NCBI GenBank assembly: GCA_019745775.1
Contig: JAIESR010000106.1
Location: 1 to 64,000 of the forward strand
Direction: 5' to 3'
Length of the DNA stretch: 64,000 bases
Source of the DNA: Xanthobacteraceae bacterium
GTDB lineage: Bacteria > Pseudomonadota > Alphaproteobacteria > Rhizobiales > Xanthobacteraceae
Position numbers and translations under genes: made by a program. A model generated the notes under the pieces. The model worked only from the letters and a program-made list of their open reading frames with translations, ran no database searches and was not told the DNA's origin. This document shows, piece by piece, positions 25,509-36,125 of the stretch (position 1 is the stretch's first letter; each line of letters begins with the position of its first letter).

Positions 25509-26954
25509 ATGACCGACGCTTCCGATGATCTGCCGCTTGCCGCCGGATTTCCGGCCGCGACCCATGCGCAGTGGCGCAAGCTCGTCGATGGCGTGCTGAA
25601 GGGCGCACCGTTCGAGAAATTGCAAAGCAGGACCGCCGATGGCCTCACCATCGAGCCGCTCTATCCGCGCGCGGCCGATGCGGAGCTGATCGCCGGGCGC
25701 CGCCCCGGCCTGCGCTGGCAGGTCGTGCAACGCATCGACCATCCCGACTCGGACGCCTGCAACGCGGAAGTGCTGCACGAGCTCGACAACGGCGCCGACG
25801 GCTTGGTGCTGGTTCCCGCCGGCGCGATCGGCGCGCACGGCTACGGTTTGGCGGACGGCGCAAGCACTGTCGAACGGGTGCTCGCAGGCGTCCATCTCGA
25901 CGCCGGGATCAATGTCGCGCTCGAATTCAGCCCGCACGTTCCCGAGCTGCCGGTGACGCTGGCTGGATTGGTCAAGCGGCAAGGCTTATCACCCGCTGCC
26001 GTGAACATCCGCTTCGGCCTCGATCCGCTCGGCGCCTTCGCCTTGCATGGCACGATGTCCTCGCCCTGGCGCGAGACGGCGTCACGCATTGCGGCAATCA
26101 CCGCCGATCTTTCCAAGCGCGGGTTCAAAGGGCCGTTCGCGACGGCCGACGGGCGCATCGTGCACGATGCCGGCGGCAGCGAGGCGCAGGAGCTTGCGTT
26201 CGCACTCGCGTCGGCCGTCGCTTATCTGCGCGCCTTCGAGGCCGGGGGCATCGCGCTCGACGGCGCGCGCCGCATGATCGCATTCAAGCTGACCGCCGAC
26301 GCGGACCAGTTCCTGACCGTCGCCAAATTCCGCGCGCTGCGGCGGCTGTGGGCGCGCGTCGAGGAAAGTTGCGGTCTCACGCCGGCCACCGCCTTCATCG
26401 AGGCGGAGACCGCCTGGCGCTCGATGACCCGCGACGACGCCTATGTGAACATGCTGCGCGCGACCATCGCCGTGTTTTCGGCGGGTGTCGGCGGCGCCGA
26501 TGCGATCACGGGGCTGCCGTTCACCGCCGCGCGCGGGTTGCCCGACCGCTTCGCGCGACGCGTGGCGCGCAACACCCAGCTCGTGCTGCTCGACGAGGCC
26601 GGCATCGCGCACGTCGCCGACCCGACCGCCGGCGCCGGCGGGATCGAGGATCTCACCGAAAAACTGTGCCGCGCCGCCTGGGCCTTGTTCCAGGAGATCG
26701 AGGCGACCGGCGGCCTTGCCGTGGCGCTCGAACGGGGGCTGATCCAGGCAAAAGCAGCAGCAGCGAGGGCGGCACGCGAACGCGCGCTCGCCGATAAGCA
26801 GGAAGCGCTGATCGGCGCCAGCGAATATCCCGGCGTTTCGGATGTGCCGGTGCTCGGCGTGCCGCGCGTCGCGCTTCCCGCGCTGCCGGCGGCGGTGACC
26901 TGCAAGCCGCTCGCGCCGGTGCGACTGGCGGCGCCATTTGAGAAGGCGGTGTGA
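25509..26954 (+). CDS. mutA: Methylmalonyl-CoA mutase small subunit, C-terminally short
   Basis: 481 residues from ATG 25509. It carries the substrate-binding TIM-barrel of the methylmalonyl-CoA mutase family (for example IDHPDSDACNAEVLHELDNG, FALASAVAYLRAFEAGG, FIEAETAWRSMTRDDAYVN). The small subunit is a catalytically inactive partner of MutB, which isomerises methylmalonyl-CoA to succinyl-CoA. The reading frame ends right after VRLAAPFEKAV, near where family members such as Propionibacterium MutA (about 640 residues) enter the degenerate B12-binding-like domain; that domain is missing here. The large subunit is not adjacent but 2.6 kb downstream at 29584. Confidence 0.85.
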   Translation: MTDASDDLPLAAGFPAATHAQWRKLVDGVLKGAPFEKLQSRTADGLTIEPLYPRAADAELIAGRRPGLRWQVVQRIDHPDSDACNAEVLHELDNGADGLVLVPAGAIGAHGYGLADGASTVERVLAGVHLDAGINVALEFSPHVPELPVTLAGLVKRQGLSPAAVNIRFGLDPLGAFALHGTMSSPWRETASRIAAITADLSKRGFKGPFATADGRIVHDAGGSEAQELAFALASAVAYLRAFEAGGIALDGARRMIAFKLTADADQFLTVAKFRALRRLWARVEESCGLTPATAFIEAETAWRSMTRDDAYVNMLRATIAVFSAGVGGADAITGLPFTAARGLPDRFARRVARNTQLVLLDEAGIAHVADPTAGAGGIEDLTEKLCRAAWALFQEIEATGGLAVALERGLIQAKAAAARAARERALADKQEALIGASEYPGVSDVPVLGVPRVALPALPAAVTCKPLAPVRLAAPFEKAV

Positions 26955-26986
26955 TAACCTCGCCGAAAATTGCGGGAGGAGGAACA

Positions 26987-28078
26987 ATGAACAATCCCTT
27001 CGTCGCCGAGCCGGCGGACGCGACCTCACAAAGGCATCGTGCCGGCTGCCTCTGCGGCTTCTCCCGGCGCAAATTCCTCATGGGGGCGGCCGCCGTCGGC
27101 GCCGCCGCCCTTGCCCCTGGCAAAGCGCCGGCGCAAGCCAAGCCACAGCGCATCGACGTGCATCATCACATGCTGCCGCCGAAATACATCGGCGAGCGGC
27201 TATCCGCTGGCGTCACCGAAGGCTCGCGTGAAATCGCACAATGGACGCCGCAGCGCTCGCTCGAGCAGCTCGACAAGAACGGCATCCAGACCGCGATGCT
27301 CTCGATCTCGCAGCCGGGGCTGAAGTTCGACGACATCGAAGGCACGCGCAGCATGCTGCGCTACACCAACGAATACGGCGCCGGACTGGCGCGCGACCAC
27401 AAAGGCCGCTTCGGGCTGATGGCGACGCTGCCGCTCGCCGACATCGACGGCAGCCTGCGCGAGATGGAATATGCGCTCGACACGCTCAAGGCCGACGGCA
27501 TCAACCTCCTCACCAGCTACGGCAACCGCTATCCCGGCAACCCGCATTTCGATTCGGTGTTCGAGGAATTGAACCGCCGCCGGGCGACTGTGTTCTTCCA
27601 TCCCAACATGCCGGCCTGCTGCGCCGGCATCCTGCCCGACGTGCCGGGCCCGACGATCGAATACCAGTTCAACACCGCGCGCGCGGTGACGAACCTGCTC
27701 TATACCGGAACGCTGACGCGCTTCCCCGATATCAAGTACATCTTCTGCCATTCCGGCGGCGCGCTGATCCCGCAGGTCGGCCGCGTCGTGCGCCACGCGA
27801 CCGAGAGCAAGAAGATCGCCTCGAAGCTGCCGAACGGCCCGTGGGCCGAGATCAAGAAGCTCTATTTCGACACCGCGCAGGCGTCCGATCCGTGGAATTT
27901 CGGCGCGGCGAAGAGCTACATGCCGATCACGCAACTCCTGCTCGGCAGCGACTATCCGTTCATCCAGGTGTCGGACACCGTCGACGCGCTGCTCAAGATC
28001 GGCATGACCGACGCCGAGCTGCGCGCGGTCACGCGCGACAACGCGCTGCGGCTGTTCCCAAGATTGCAGGCGGCGTGA
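26987..28078 (+). CDS. Tat-exported amidohydrolase-2 family protein
   Basis: 363 residues from ATG 26987, preceded by a strong GGGAGGAGG site. The twin-arginine motif SRRKFLMGAAAVGAAAL (about 28-44) predicts Tat export of a folded metalloenzyme. The metal motif is IDVHHHMLPPKY (His-x-His), with FFHPNMPACC, YIFCHSGGALIPQVGR and LLLGSDYPFIQ supplying the other ligands and the Asp. This matches the ACMSD-like amidohydrolase-2 family; the substrate is unknown. Exported members are less usual because most are cytoplasmic. It begins 32 bp after mutA in the same direction, so it may share that transcript. Confidence 0.85.
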   Translation: MNNPFVAEPADATSQRHRAGCLCGFSRRKFLMGAAAVGAAALAPGKAPAQAKPQRIDVHHHMLPPKYIGERLSAGVTEGSREIAQWTPQRSLEQLDKNGIQTAMLSISQPGLKFDDIEGTRSMLRYTNEYGAGLARDHKGRFGLMATLPLADIDGSLREMEYALDTLKADGINLLTSYGNRYPGNPHFDSVFEELNRRRATVFFHPNMPACCAGILPDVPGPTIEYQFNTARAVTNLLYTGTLTRFPDIKYIFCHSGGALIPQVGRVVRHATESKKIASKLPNGPWAEIKKLYFDTAQASDPWNFGAAKSYMPITQLLLGSDYPFIQVSDTVDALLKIGMTDAELRAVTRDNALRLFPRLQAA

Positions 28079-28112
28079 GCCATCGTGCCGCGCACGCGGT
28101 GGGCCTGATTGT

Positions 28113-28263
28113 GCCCTCTCCCCTTGCGGGAGAGGGCTCAAGAAAGAATCCGCGAGCAAGAATCGGGTGAGGGGTGTTGCCATGCGCCATCTTGCGAAGA
28201 CCCCTCACCCAGTCCGAATATGCTGCTCTGTCTGAGCTGCCCTCTCCCGCAAGGGGAGAGGGC
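28113..28263. repeat. Nested palindromic repeat element, family A, copy 2
   Basis: It has the same architecture as 3342-3494. Exact 25-bp inverted arms lie at 28113-28137 and 28239-28263, each a hairpin, with the inner pair GGGTGAGGGG (28165-28174) and CCCCTCACCC (28201-28210). The spacer sequence differs from copy 1. It separates the convergent amidohydrolase (ends 28078) and Rieske (ends 28279) genes and may act as a two-way transcription block. Confidence 0.9.
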
Positions 28264-28278
28264 ACAATAACGCGCAGC

Positions 28279-29469
28279 TCATCCGCGGCGCTGCCTGCTC
28301 CAACCGGGCGGCGGCGCCTTGCGCTCGCGCGTCACCGGCATCAGCGCGCGGTACTTGCGCGCGAAGCTGCGCAGGCACGCTTCCGTGGAGCCGAGGGGGC
28401 CGACATCGTAGCTCGACGACGTCATGCCCTGTTGCACGCTGTTGATCAGCGCGGTGTCTTCCTTGTTGACCTGCCGGTTGATACGCCAGTTGAGATAGCG
28501 CGCGGCCTTCATCTCCCGCCGTGCATCTGGATGCACATAGGCGATCTCGCGGATCATGGTCGTGGTCGCCGTCAGCGGCAGGAACTGCATGAAGTCGATC
28601 TGGTCCGGATAGATATCGAAAGCGACGTTCGGCCAGAGCTTGAAATAGATCCACAGCCGCTGCCGGTCGGCCGGCAGGTGCGGCACCTGCGGCAGGATCT
28701 GCTGATACATGCGCTCGGAGCGATTGGACGACGGCTGCTCGCGCAGGTAGCCCCACATCTTGTCGACCCACTCGCGCGCCTCGATGCCATACCCGCGGCC
28801 GAACAGCCGCGTCAGCCCGGGATGCGCGACGTTGATGTGCAGCGAGTCGGAATAGTTGTCGGCGATCTGCTTCCAGTTGACCGTGCGCGGCCGCAAGGTG
28901 ACGCGCCCGAGCGGGACCAGTTCCTCCATGCGATAGGGCGCGATCTCGTCCTCGTAGGGCGCCATCATCTCGGCGACCGACGGCCCGTTGCCTGCAAGAC
29001 GGATGAAGATGAAGCCGTGATAGATTTCGTGCGCGACCGGCTTGAGGCCATGCTCGGCCGGATCGAGCCCCACGAAGGTGTCGCGGAAAGGGATGCCGGC
29101 GAGCTTGCCGGTGAGATCGTAGCTCCAGGCGTGGTAGCGGCAGGTCAGCCGCATGTTGCAGTGCCCGGACGGCCCCTCGACCAGCCGCGAGGCGCGATGC
29201 CGGCAGACGTTATGGAACGCGCGCACGACGCCATCGTCGCCGCGGATGACAAGAATGGCCTCGTTGAGGAAATCGAAGGTGTGGTAGTCGCCCGGCTTCG
29301 GGACGTCGTTGACATGGCACACCACCTGCCAAGACGGCCGGAACACGCGTTCCACCTCGTGCGCGAAGAATTCCTCGTCGTGATAGAGCCACCCCGGGAG
29401 GCTCACGAATTCGTCCGGGTCCGCGTTGGCGGCGGCGAATTGCTTGTTGGGCGGCAAGGTTTCGTTCAT
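28279..29469 (-). CDS. Rieske [2Fe-2S] aromatic ring-hydroxylating oxygenase, alpha subunit family
   Basis: 396 residues. The N-terminal Rieske domain has the Cys-x-His and Cys-x2-His pairs (NVCRHRASRL, then RLTCRYHAWSY, about 89-112). The C-terminal catalytic domain has the mononuclear iron site DNYSDSLHINVAH (Asp bridge and two His, about 208-220). Such enzymes dihydroxylate or demethylate aromatic or quaternary-amine substrates using electrons from a separate reductase. No ferredoxin or reductase gene is nearby, so the partner must be elsewhere. The substrate cannot be inferred. Divergent from mutB by 114 bp. Confidence 0.9.
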   Translation of the reverse strand: MNETLPPNKQFAAANADPDEFVSLPGWLYHDEEFFAHEVERVFRPSWQVVCHVNDVPKPGDYHTFDFLNEAILVIRGDDGVVRAFHNVCRHRASRLVEGPSGHCNMRLTCRYHAWSYDLTGKLAGIPFRDTFVGLDPAEHGLKPVAHEIYHGFIFIRLAGNGPSVAEMMAPYEDEIAPYRMEELVPLGRVTLRPRTVNWKQIADNYSDSLHINVAHPGLTRLFGRGYGIEAREWVDKMWGYLREQPSSNRSERMYQQILPQVPHLPADRQRLWIYFKLWPNVAFDIYPDQIDFMQFLPLTATTTMIREIAYVHPDARREMKAARYLNWRINRQVNKEDTALINSVQQGMTSSSYDVGPLGSTEACLRSFARKYRALMPVTRERKAPPPGWSRQRRG

Positions 29470-29583
29470 GGCCTAGACATGGGTGGAGCGGTCCGACAGT
29501 ACAACAATTCGCGACAGCTTGAATGGGCAGATGGAAGCAGCCCTCGTGCCAACCGCAATAATCCGATACGATTGCGGTGAATA

Positions 29584-31749
<2,166 letters not shown>

Positions 31750-32346
31750 TCAGACGATCTGGTCGAGCCGCATCGCGAATCCAGGAACCGCCGCCGTCGT
31801 CAAGGTCTCGCCGGGCCCTCGCTCCACAATCGACGACCAGCCTCCGGCGGACGGGCCGAGGTGAACCCAGGTGATGCGCTTCAAGGCATCGATCACCCAG
31901 TATTCGCGAAAGCCGTGCTGCGCGTACAGGCGAGCCTTCACCTTACGGTCGTAGTCCATGCTCGAGACGGCGATCTCAACGACCAGCAGGACGTCTGCCG
32001 CCCGTGGCTGCGCAAATGCTCTTGGATCCGCAGTCTTGTAGATGTCGCGACGGCAAATCGCGATGTCGGGGTCGACTAGGACGTCACGACCCAATTGCAG
32101 CGTGTTTTCAACGCCGACGTAGAGGTCATCGGAAATACACCTCGCGAAGGTCATTGCCAGAGCACTCTTGATGACGTCATGGGCAATGCTCTTCGACGCC
32201 ATCATCACGATCTCCCCCTCGATCAACTCAAAGCTTTCTTCCTCGCCGATCACGCCGGCGTCGATCATCCGTTGGATGTCCTCGGCCGTGAATGCACGTC
32301 GCGGGGGGAGATTTGCGGCGGGTTGAATGACGGCAATATTCATCAT
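31750..32346 (-). CDS. Uma2 family putative endonuclease (DUF820)
   Basis: About 198 residues from ATG 32346 (ATG 32343 and TTG 32355 also possible). The PD-(D/E)xK-like fold is indicated by FELIEGEIVMMA, the VDPDIAIC acidic motif, LLVVEIAVSS and the YAQHGFREYWVID segment that define Uma2. The family is very abundant in cyanobacteria with scattered copies elsewhere; nuclease activity is predicted by fold and unproven for most. Its stop abuts the mutB stop with no gap. As a typical solitary accessory gene it may have been acquired. Confidence 0.88.
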   Translation of the reverse strand: MMNIAVIQPAANLPPRRAFTAEDIQRMIDAGVIGEEESFELIEGEIVMMASKSIAHDVIKSALAMTFARCISDDLYVGVENTLQLGRDVLVDPDIAICRRDIYKTADPRAFAQPRAADVLLVVEIAVSSMDYDRKVKARLYAQHGFREYWVIDALKRITWVHLGPSAGGWSSIVERGPGETLTTAAVPGFAMRLDQIV

Positions 32347-32463
32347 GACGGCCAAAGTCTACCGATGCAGTATAGCATCGTACTCCAGCAATGCGAACCC
32401 AGCGAATTTGCAGCGAGTCGGCACGCGCGGCCGGCAGGAGAAGCGGGCCTGCTGGCCGGTCAG

Positions 32464-34629
32464 CTACTGCGCCGCCACCGCCCGTGACGGCTGCGGCTTG
32501 TCGACGATGCCGCGGGCGTGCCGCACGACATAGTCGGCGACGATCGCGTGCGCTTCCGCGGTCGGATGGATCGCGCCGCTGTAGAGCCCCGCATAGGCGG
32601 GCTGCAGGATATCGAACGCCGACACGCCTTCACGGTGCGTATGCGCGGTCAGGAACGCGTCGTTGGGCGTGCGGAACAGCCGCCAGTGGCGCGCATAGGG
32701 CAGCGTCGCCGCCGGCGAATACGGCCGGAACGCCTCCCCGCCCGGTGCGCGGCGCGGAACCCGCATGTTGATGCCGTCCGCCAGCGCACGTTTCGGATCG
32801 CGCGCACACACCCCGCGCTTCAGGAATTCGGGGACGTGATCGGTGATCAGGCGGAAGCCCGTGCCGGAGGCGCCGGTCGCCAGATTGCCGGGGCAGTTGC
32901 GGCCCTTGCCGGCGATGCATTCGAGCCGGCCGAGGAACTGGTCGAAGAAATCGGCGGTCTCCTTGAGGCGCCCGCGGTGCAGGTTGAGGCCCGGATGCAC
33001 GTCCATGCCGAGCGTCGGCTGGGCGCCGCAGAGCTGGCCGTTCTCGTCGTACTGGATCGGCTCGTAGGTGGTCTGTAGCACGCGGGACGGCTCGATGCCG
33101 AAGCCCTGGTGGAGCGCGTCCTTGAGCGCCTTCATGCGTTCGTCGAGCACGTCGAGATAGACGCGCGACACTTGCGGGCTGAAGCGGATCGACGAGCCGA
33201 TCCAGGCCGCGATCGGCGCAAAGTCGGAAGCGCTTTCGGTCATCGCATAGGCGACCAGACCGCCGAAGCCGACGTCGTTGCCGCCGACCGACATGAGCAC
33301 CACGTCGATCGGGCGCTTGCGCTGGCTGGGCGGGCACCAGTTCATGTTGACCCGCTGCTGCGATACCGAGGTGCTGCCGGCGGCGTACATCGGCAGCGTA
33401 TAGGCCGCCTGCTGGCGCTGGTTGCTGCGGCACAGAAGATCGGTCAGCTGATCGAGCTGCGCGCGGACTTTGCGACCGTTCGGCTCGCTGAAGCCCTGGC
33501 GCGGGTCCATCTCCAGGAACAAGCCGTTCGCGACTTCGGCGCCGGAGCAGGTGAAGGTCGCGAACGTGACCGAACGATGGCGGTTCTCCAGCGCAAGTTG
33601 GAGGCCGACGCGCACCGGGTAGCCGTATTGCGAGCGGTGGCAGTCATTGCTCAGCCACTGCGCCTGCGCGCGATCGAAATAGGTACGGAACTCCGGCGAC
33701 GACAGCCGCAGGAAGCGATCGGCCAGCTCGTCTTCCATCAGCCGGCGCGGCAGCACCTTCGGGTTGACCTGCGGATCGCTCGATGACAGCCCGAACCCTC
33801 TCACATGCGGGATCTCGGGCTGCGGTCCATGCGAAGCGACCTCGTCATTCAGCAGGGTCGGGTCGTAGACCATTTCGCGCGACGGGCTGAACTGGACCGG
33901 CTTGTCGGGATTGCTTTCGCCGGAGGCGAATGAATCGCCGAGCGCGACAACGAAGATGTCCTCCACCACGACGTCGCGTTCGGAGAGCTGGGTGCCGTTC
34001 GGCAAGGTGACCGCGACCGAAACGCCGGACACCGCCGCATCGCGCGCATACGGAACGCGGGCGATCGTGAGCTTGCTGCCACAGGCCTGCTTTCTGGTCT
34101 CGACCTTGCCGCCGTCACGGCGCGGCCGCCACATCCAGTTGCATTCGCCGGTGACGCCCGCGAGCTTCTCGGGCGCGATCCAGATCGTGACGGTGTGCGC
34201 TTCGGGCAGGACGTAGTCCTCGCGCGCCTTGCCCCAGGAGTACGTGCGCTCGCATTGCGCGGGATAGCGCCGCGGCCGCGAGTTGCGGTCGTAACACACA
34301 TCGCCGAGCGTCTGCGCGGCCCAGCCGATGCGGCTCTGCTGATAGCGCTTGCCCGCCGTCGCGGCGCAACGGTCGGGCGACGATGAATCCCTGCAATCGG
34401 GATCGTTGAGCCGGCGCTCGGTGCGCCAGACCACGTCGCGCGGCAGGTCGCCCTTGCCGCGGGCGGCGTTATATGCGGCCTCGTGCAGCGCGAACGAGCG
34501 CGTGCTCTTGAAAAAGCGGAATGGGTTTTCGACCTGCCATTGCAGGTCTTGCGCTTGTGTTGGGGTGTTGCTGAAAACAGCGAGGATGCAGACGGCCAAG
34601 ACAGCCGCCGCCAGCGAATGCCGACCCAT
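32464..34629 (-). CDS. Large secreted SGNH/GDSL-family hydrolase
   Basis: 721 residues from ATG 34629 with a signal peptide (AAAVLAVCILAVFSNTPTQA). A Cys-rich beta-type N-terminal region (about 25-225) precedes the hydrolase domain. SGNH blocks are ALGDSFASGESN (nucleophile Ser about 233), TFTCSGAEVANG, SVGGNDVGFGG (Asn about 451) and a C-terminal GAIHPTAEAHAIV (Asp-x2-His position occupied by IHPT, His about 688). Such enzymes hydrolyse lipid, acyl-polysaccharide or aryl esters. The insertion between blocks is long and disulphide-rich. Substrate unknown; periplasmic or extracellular action inferred. The annotated frame extends to 34686 but the signal peptide fixes the start. Confidence 0.85.
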   Translation of the reverse strand: MGRHSLAAAVLAVCILAVFSNTPTQAQDLQWQVENPFRFFKSTRSFALHEAAYNAARGKGDLPRDVVWRTERRLNDPDCRDSSSPDRCAATAGKRYQQSRIGWAAQTLGDVCYDRNSRPRRYPAQCERTYSWGKAREDYVLPEAHTVTIWIAPEKLAGVTGECNWMWRPRRDGGKVETRKQACGSKLTIARVPYARDAAVSGVSVAVTLPNGTQLSERDVVVEDIFVVALGDSFASGESNPDKPVQFSPSREMVYDPTLLNDEVASHGPQPEIPHVRGFGLSSSDPQVNPKVLPRRLMEDELADRFLRLSSPEFRTYFDRAQAQWLSNDCHRSQYGYPVRVGLQLALENRHRSVTFATFTCSGAEVANGLFLEMDPRQGFSEPNGRKVRAQLDQLTDLLCRSNQRQQAAYTLPMYAAGSTSVSQQRVNMNWCPPSQRKRPIDVVLMSVGGNDVGFGGLVAYAMTESASDFAPIAAWIGSSIRFSPQVSRVYLDVLDERMKALKDALHQGFGIEPSRVLQTTYEPIQYDENGQLCGAQPTLGMDVHPGLNLHRGRLKETADFFDQFLGRLECIAGKGRNCPGNLATGASGTGFRLITDHVPEFLKRGVCARDPKRALADGINMRVPRRAPGGEAFRPYSPAATLPYARHWRLFRTPNDAFLTAHTHREGVSAFDILQPAYAGLYSGAIHPTAEAHAIVADYVVRHARGIVDKPQPSRAVAAQ

Positions 34630-34739
34630 GAGTCCCTCCGCCGCCCCCACCGGGAGGCATGATACATAATTAGACGGGCGGCACACCCGGAAAGTTCAAT
34701 CCGGACACGATCCCGCCCGAAATTTTCGGTTGGAAACGC

Positions 34740-35345
34740 ATGCAGCTGAAATCCTTGGGGAAAATGATTCAGATCCGGTCCCGAAAATGCCATGCGGCGC
34801 TCCTTGCGCTCGCCCTGTGCCTGCCGCTCGCAACCGCAGGATGCGTCAGCTCCACCGAGCCTATCCTGAGTGACGCCCGCGCCATTCTGGGCGAACGCGG
34901 CCAGCTGCACATCTTCAGCGCGCCGAAGGACGGCGCCCGGACGGTGCTGCGCTACAATTTTCAGTGGCGCCGCGACCGCTATGTGACCGTGGCGGCGCCG
35001 CGTTCCGAACCGGTCGAATTCACCGCCCACCCCTTCGAGGGCCGGGACCTGGTGGTGCAGTGGAAGAGCGCCACGGCCTGGTCGCCGAAGCAGAAGCAGC
35101 GCGGCCTGCGCCCGGTGACTTATTTCCTGCTGCGCAAGGTGGCCGACGGAGCGTTCCTGATGATGCCTGTGACCGAAGACAACGTCGACGAGGCCACCCG
35201 CAAGCGGTTCTGCATCAAGGCGCCGGAAACCACCTGCCGCATCTCGACGCCCGAGCAGCTGTTCGCGTTCGCGCGGGCGGCCGCCGAGAAGGAAGACCCG
35301 GACCCGGGCATTGTCGTCGTCGAGGGTGCCGCCAAACGGCCATGA
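34740..35345 (+). CDS. Probable lipoprotein of unknown function
   Basis: 201 residues. A hydrophobic signal ends in a good lipobox, LATAGC (Cys about 34). The mature protein has FSAPKDGARTVLRYNFQWRR and a Cys pair near 160-170, with a charged tail. Start at ATG 34740, or ATG 34764 for a shorter leader. It is divergent from the SGNH hydrolase gene (110-bp gap). I do not recognise the family. Confidence 0.7.
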   Translation: MQLKSLGKMIQIRSRKCHAALLALALCLPLATAGCVSSTEPILSDARAILGERGQLHIFSAPKDGARTVLRYNFQWRRDRYVTVAAPRSEPVEFTAHPFEGRDLVVQWKSATAWSPKQKQRGLRPVTYFLLRKVADGAFLMMPVTEDNVDEATRKRFCIKAPETTCRISTPEQLFAFARAAAEKEDPDPGIVVVEGAAKRP

Positions 35346-35358
35346 CACGACGCGCGGT

Positions 35359-36015
35359 TCAAGCACCCATGATCGTGCGCGGGTCGACCTTCGACATCGG
35401 GATCGCCGCTTCCATCACAATGCGGGCGGCGAATGCCGGGTCGATGGTGTCGCGACCAGTCAGCATCTGCCATTGCGCCGCCGCCGCGATATCGTAGGGC
35501 CATTGCGATGGATTGCGCGACCCGAGCTCCGCGTGGATACGGCGCCAGTGCTCCTCAAGCGCCGCGCGCGGCAGCTTGTGCGGCATGTGCTCGCGCGGCA
35601 GCCGCGGCACGCCGAAACGACTGGTGCCGATCGATCGGGCGGCGTTGCTGACGATCTCGGAGATATCCGGCAGCAGCAAATGATGCGTCAGCGGCACTGC
35701 TGCCCGCACATAGGCCCAGACGCTGTAAGGCGGCTGCTCCGTATTCTCGAACAGCATCCAGTTGAGGAGGTCGCTGAAGTAGTAGACCTCGTCGTTCTTG
35801 GTGGCGACCTCGACCAGGATGGTGTCGGCATTGAGCTTCTGCCGCTCGATCACCGACTTGCGGATCGACATCTGCACCGCAAAGCCGGCGAGCGCGCCGA
35901 GTTCGGTGAGCAGGGTTTCGGAATGGACTTGGCCGGTGTGCTGGATCTGCTGCGCCATCAGCATGGCGGCGATGGTGCGCCCGACAAGCTCACGCTCCGG
36001 CTCCTGCGGCAACAT
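35359..36015 (-). CDS. Conserved hypothetical soluble protein
   Basis: 218 residues from ATG 36015 (MLPQEPERELVGRTIAAML). Largely helical, no signal or membrane segment. Distinctive stretches are LGALAGFAVQMSIRKSVIE, DEVYYFSDLLNWMLFEN and the C-terminal PAFAARIVMEAAIPMSKVD. I recognise the pattern as a rhizobial hypothetical family and cannot give a function. It converges tightly (13 bp) with the lipoprotein gene and is divergent from the pyroglutamyl-peptidase gene. Confidence 0.65.
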   Translation of the reverse strand: MLPQEPERELVGRTIAAMLMAQQIQHTGQVHSETLLTELGALAGFAVQMSIRKSVIERQKLNADTILVEVATKNDEVYYFSDLLNWMLFENTEQPPYSVWAYVRAAVPLTHHLLLPDISEIVSNAARSIGTSRFGVPRLPREHMPHKLPRAALEEHWRRIHAELGSRNPSQWPYDIAAAAQWQMLTGRDTIDPAFAARIVMEAAIPMSKVDPRTIMGA

Positions 36016-36125
36016 GGGCGCCCCCCGCTTGTGAAATCGCCGGTGCGGTGCACTAAGTTGCACGCGCGAACCTTTCCGGCGATCTACAAGAAAACGCTTG
36101 TGCGGCGTTCACCACTGGCAGCCCG

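Noticed and set aside
29470-29583. Cobalamin riboswitch upstream of mutB
   Set aside because: The gap is only 114 bp and no B12-box-like conserved core is visible.
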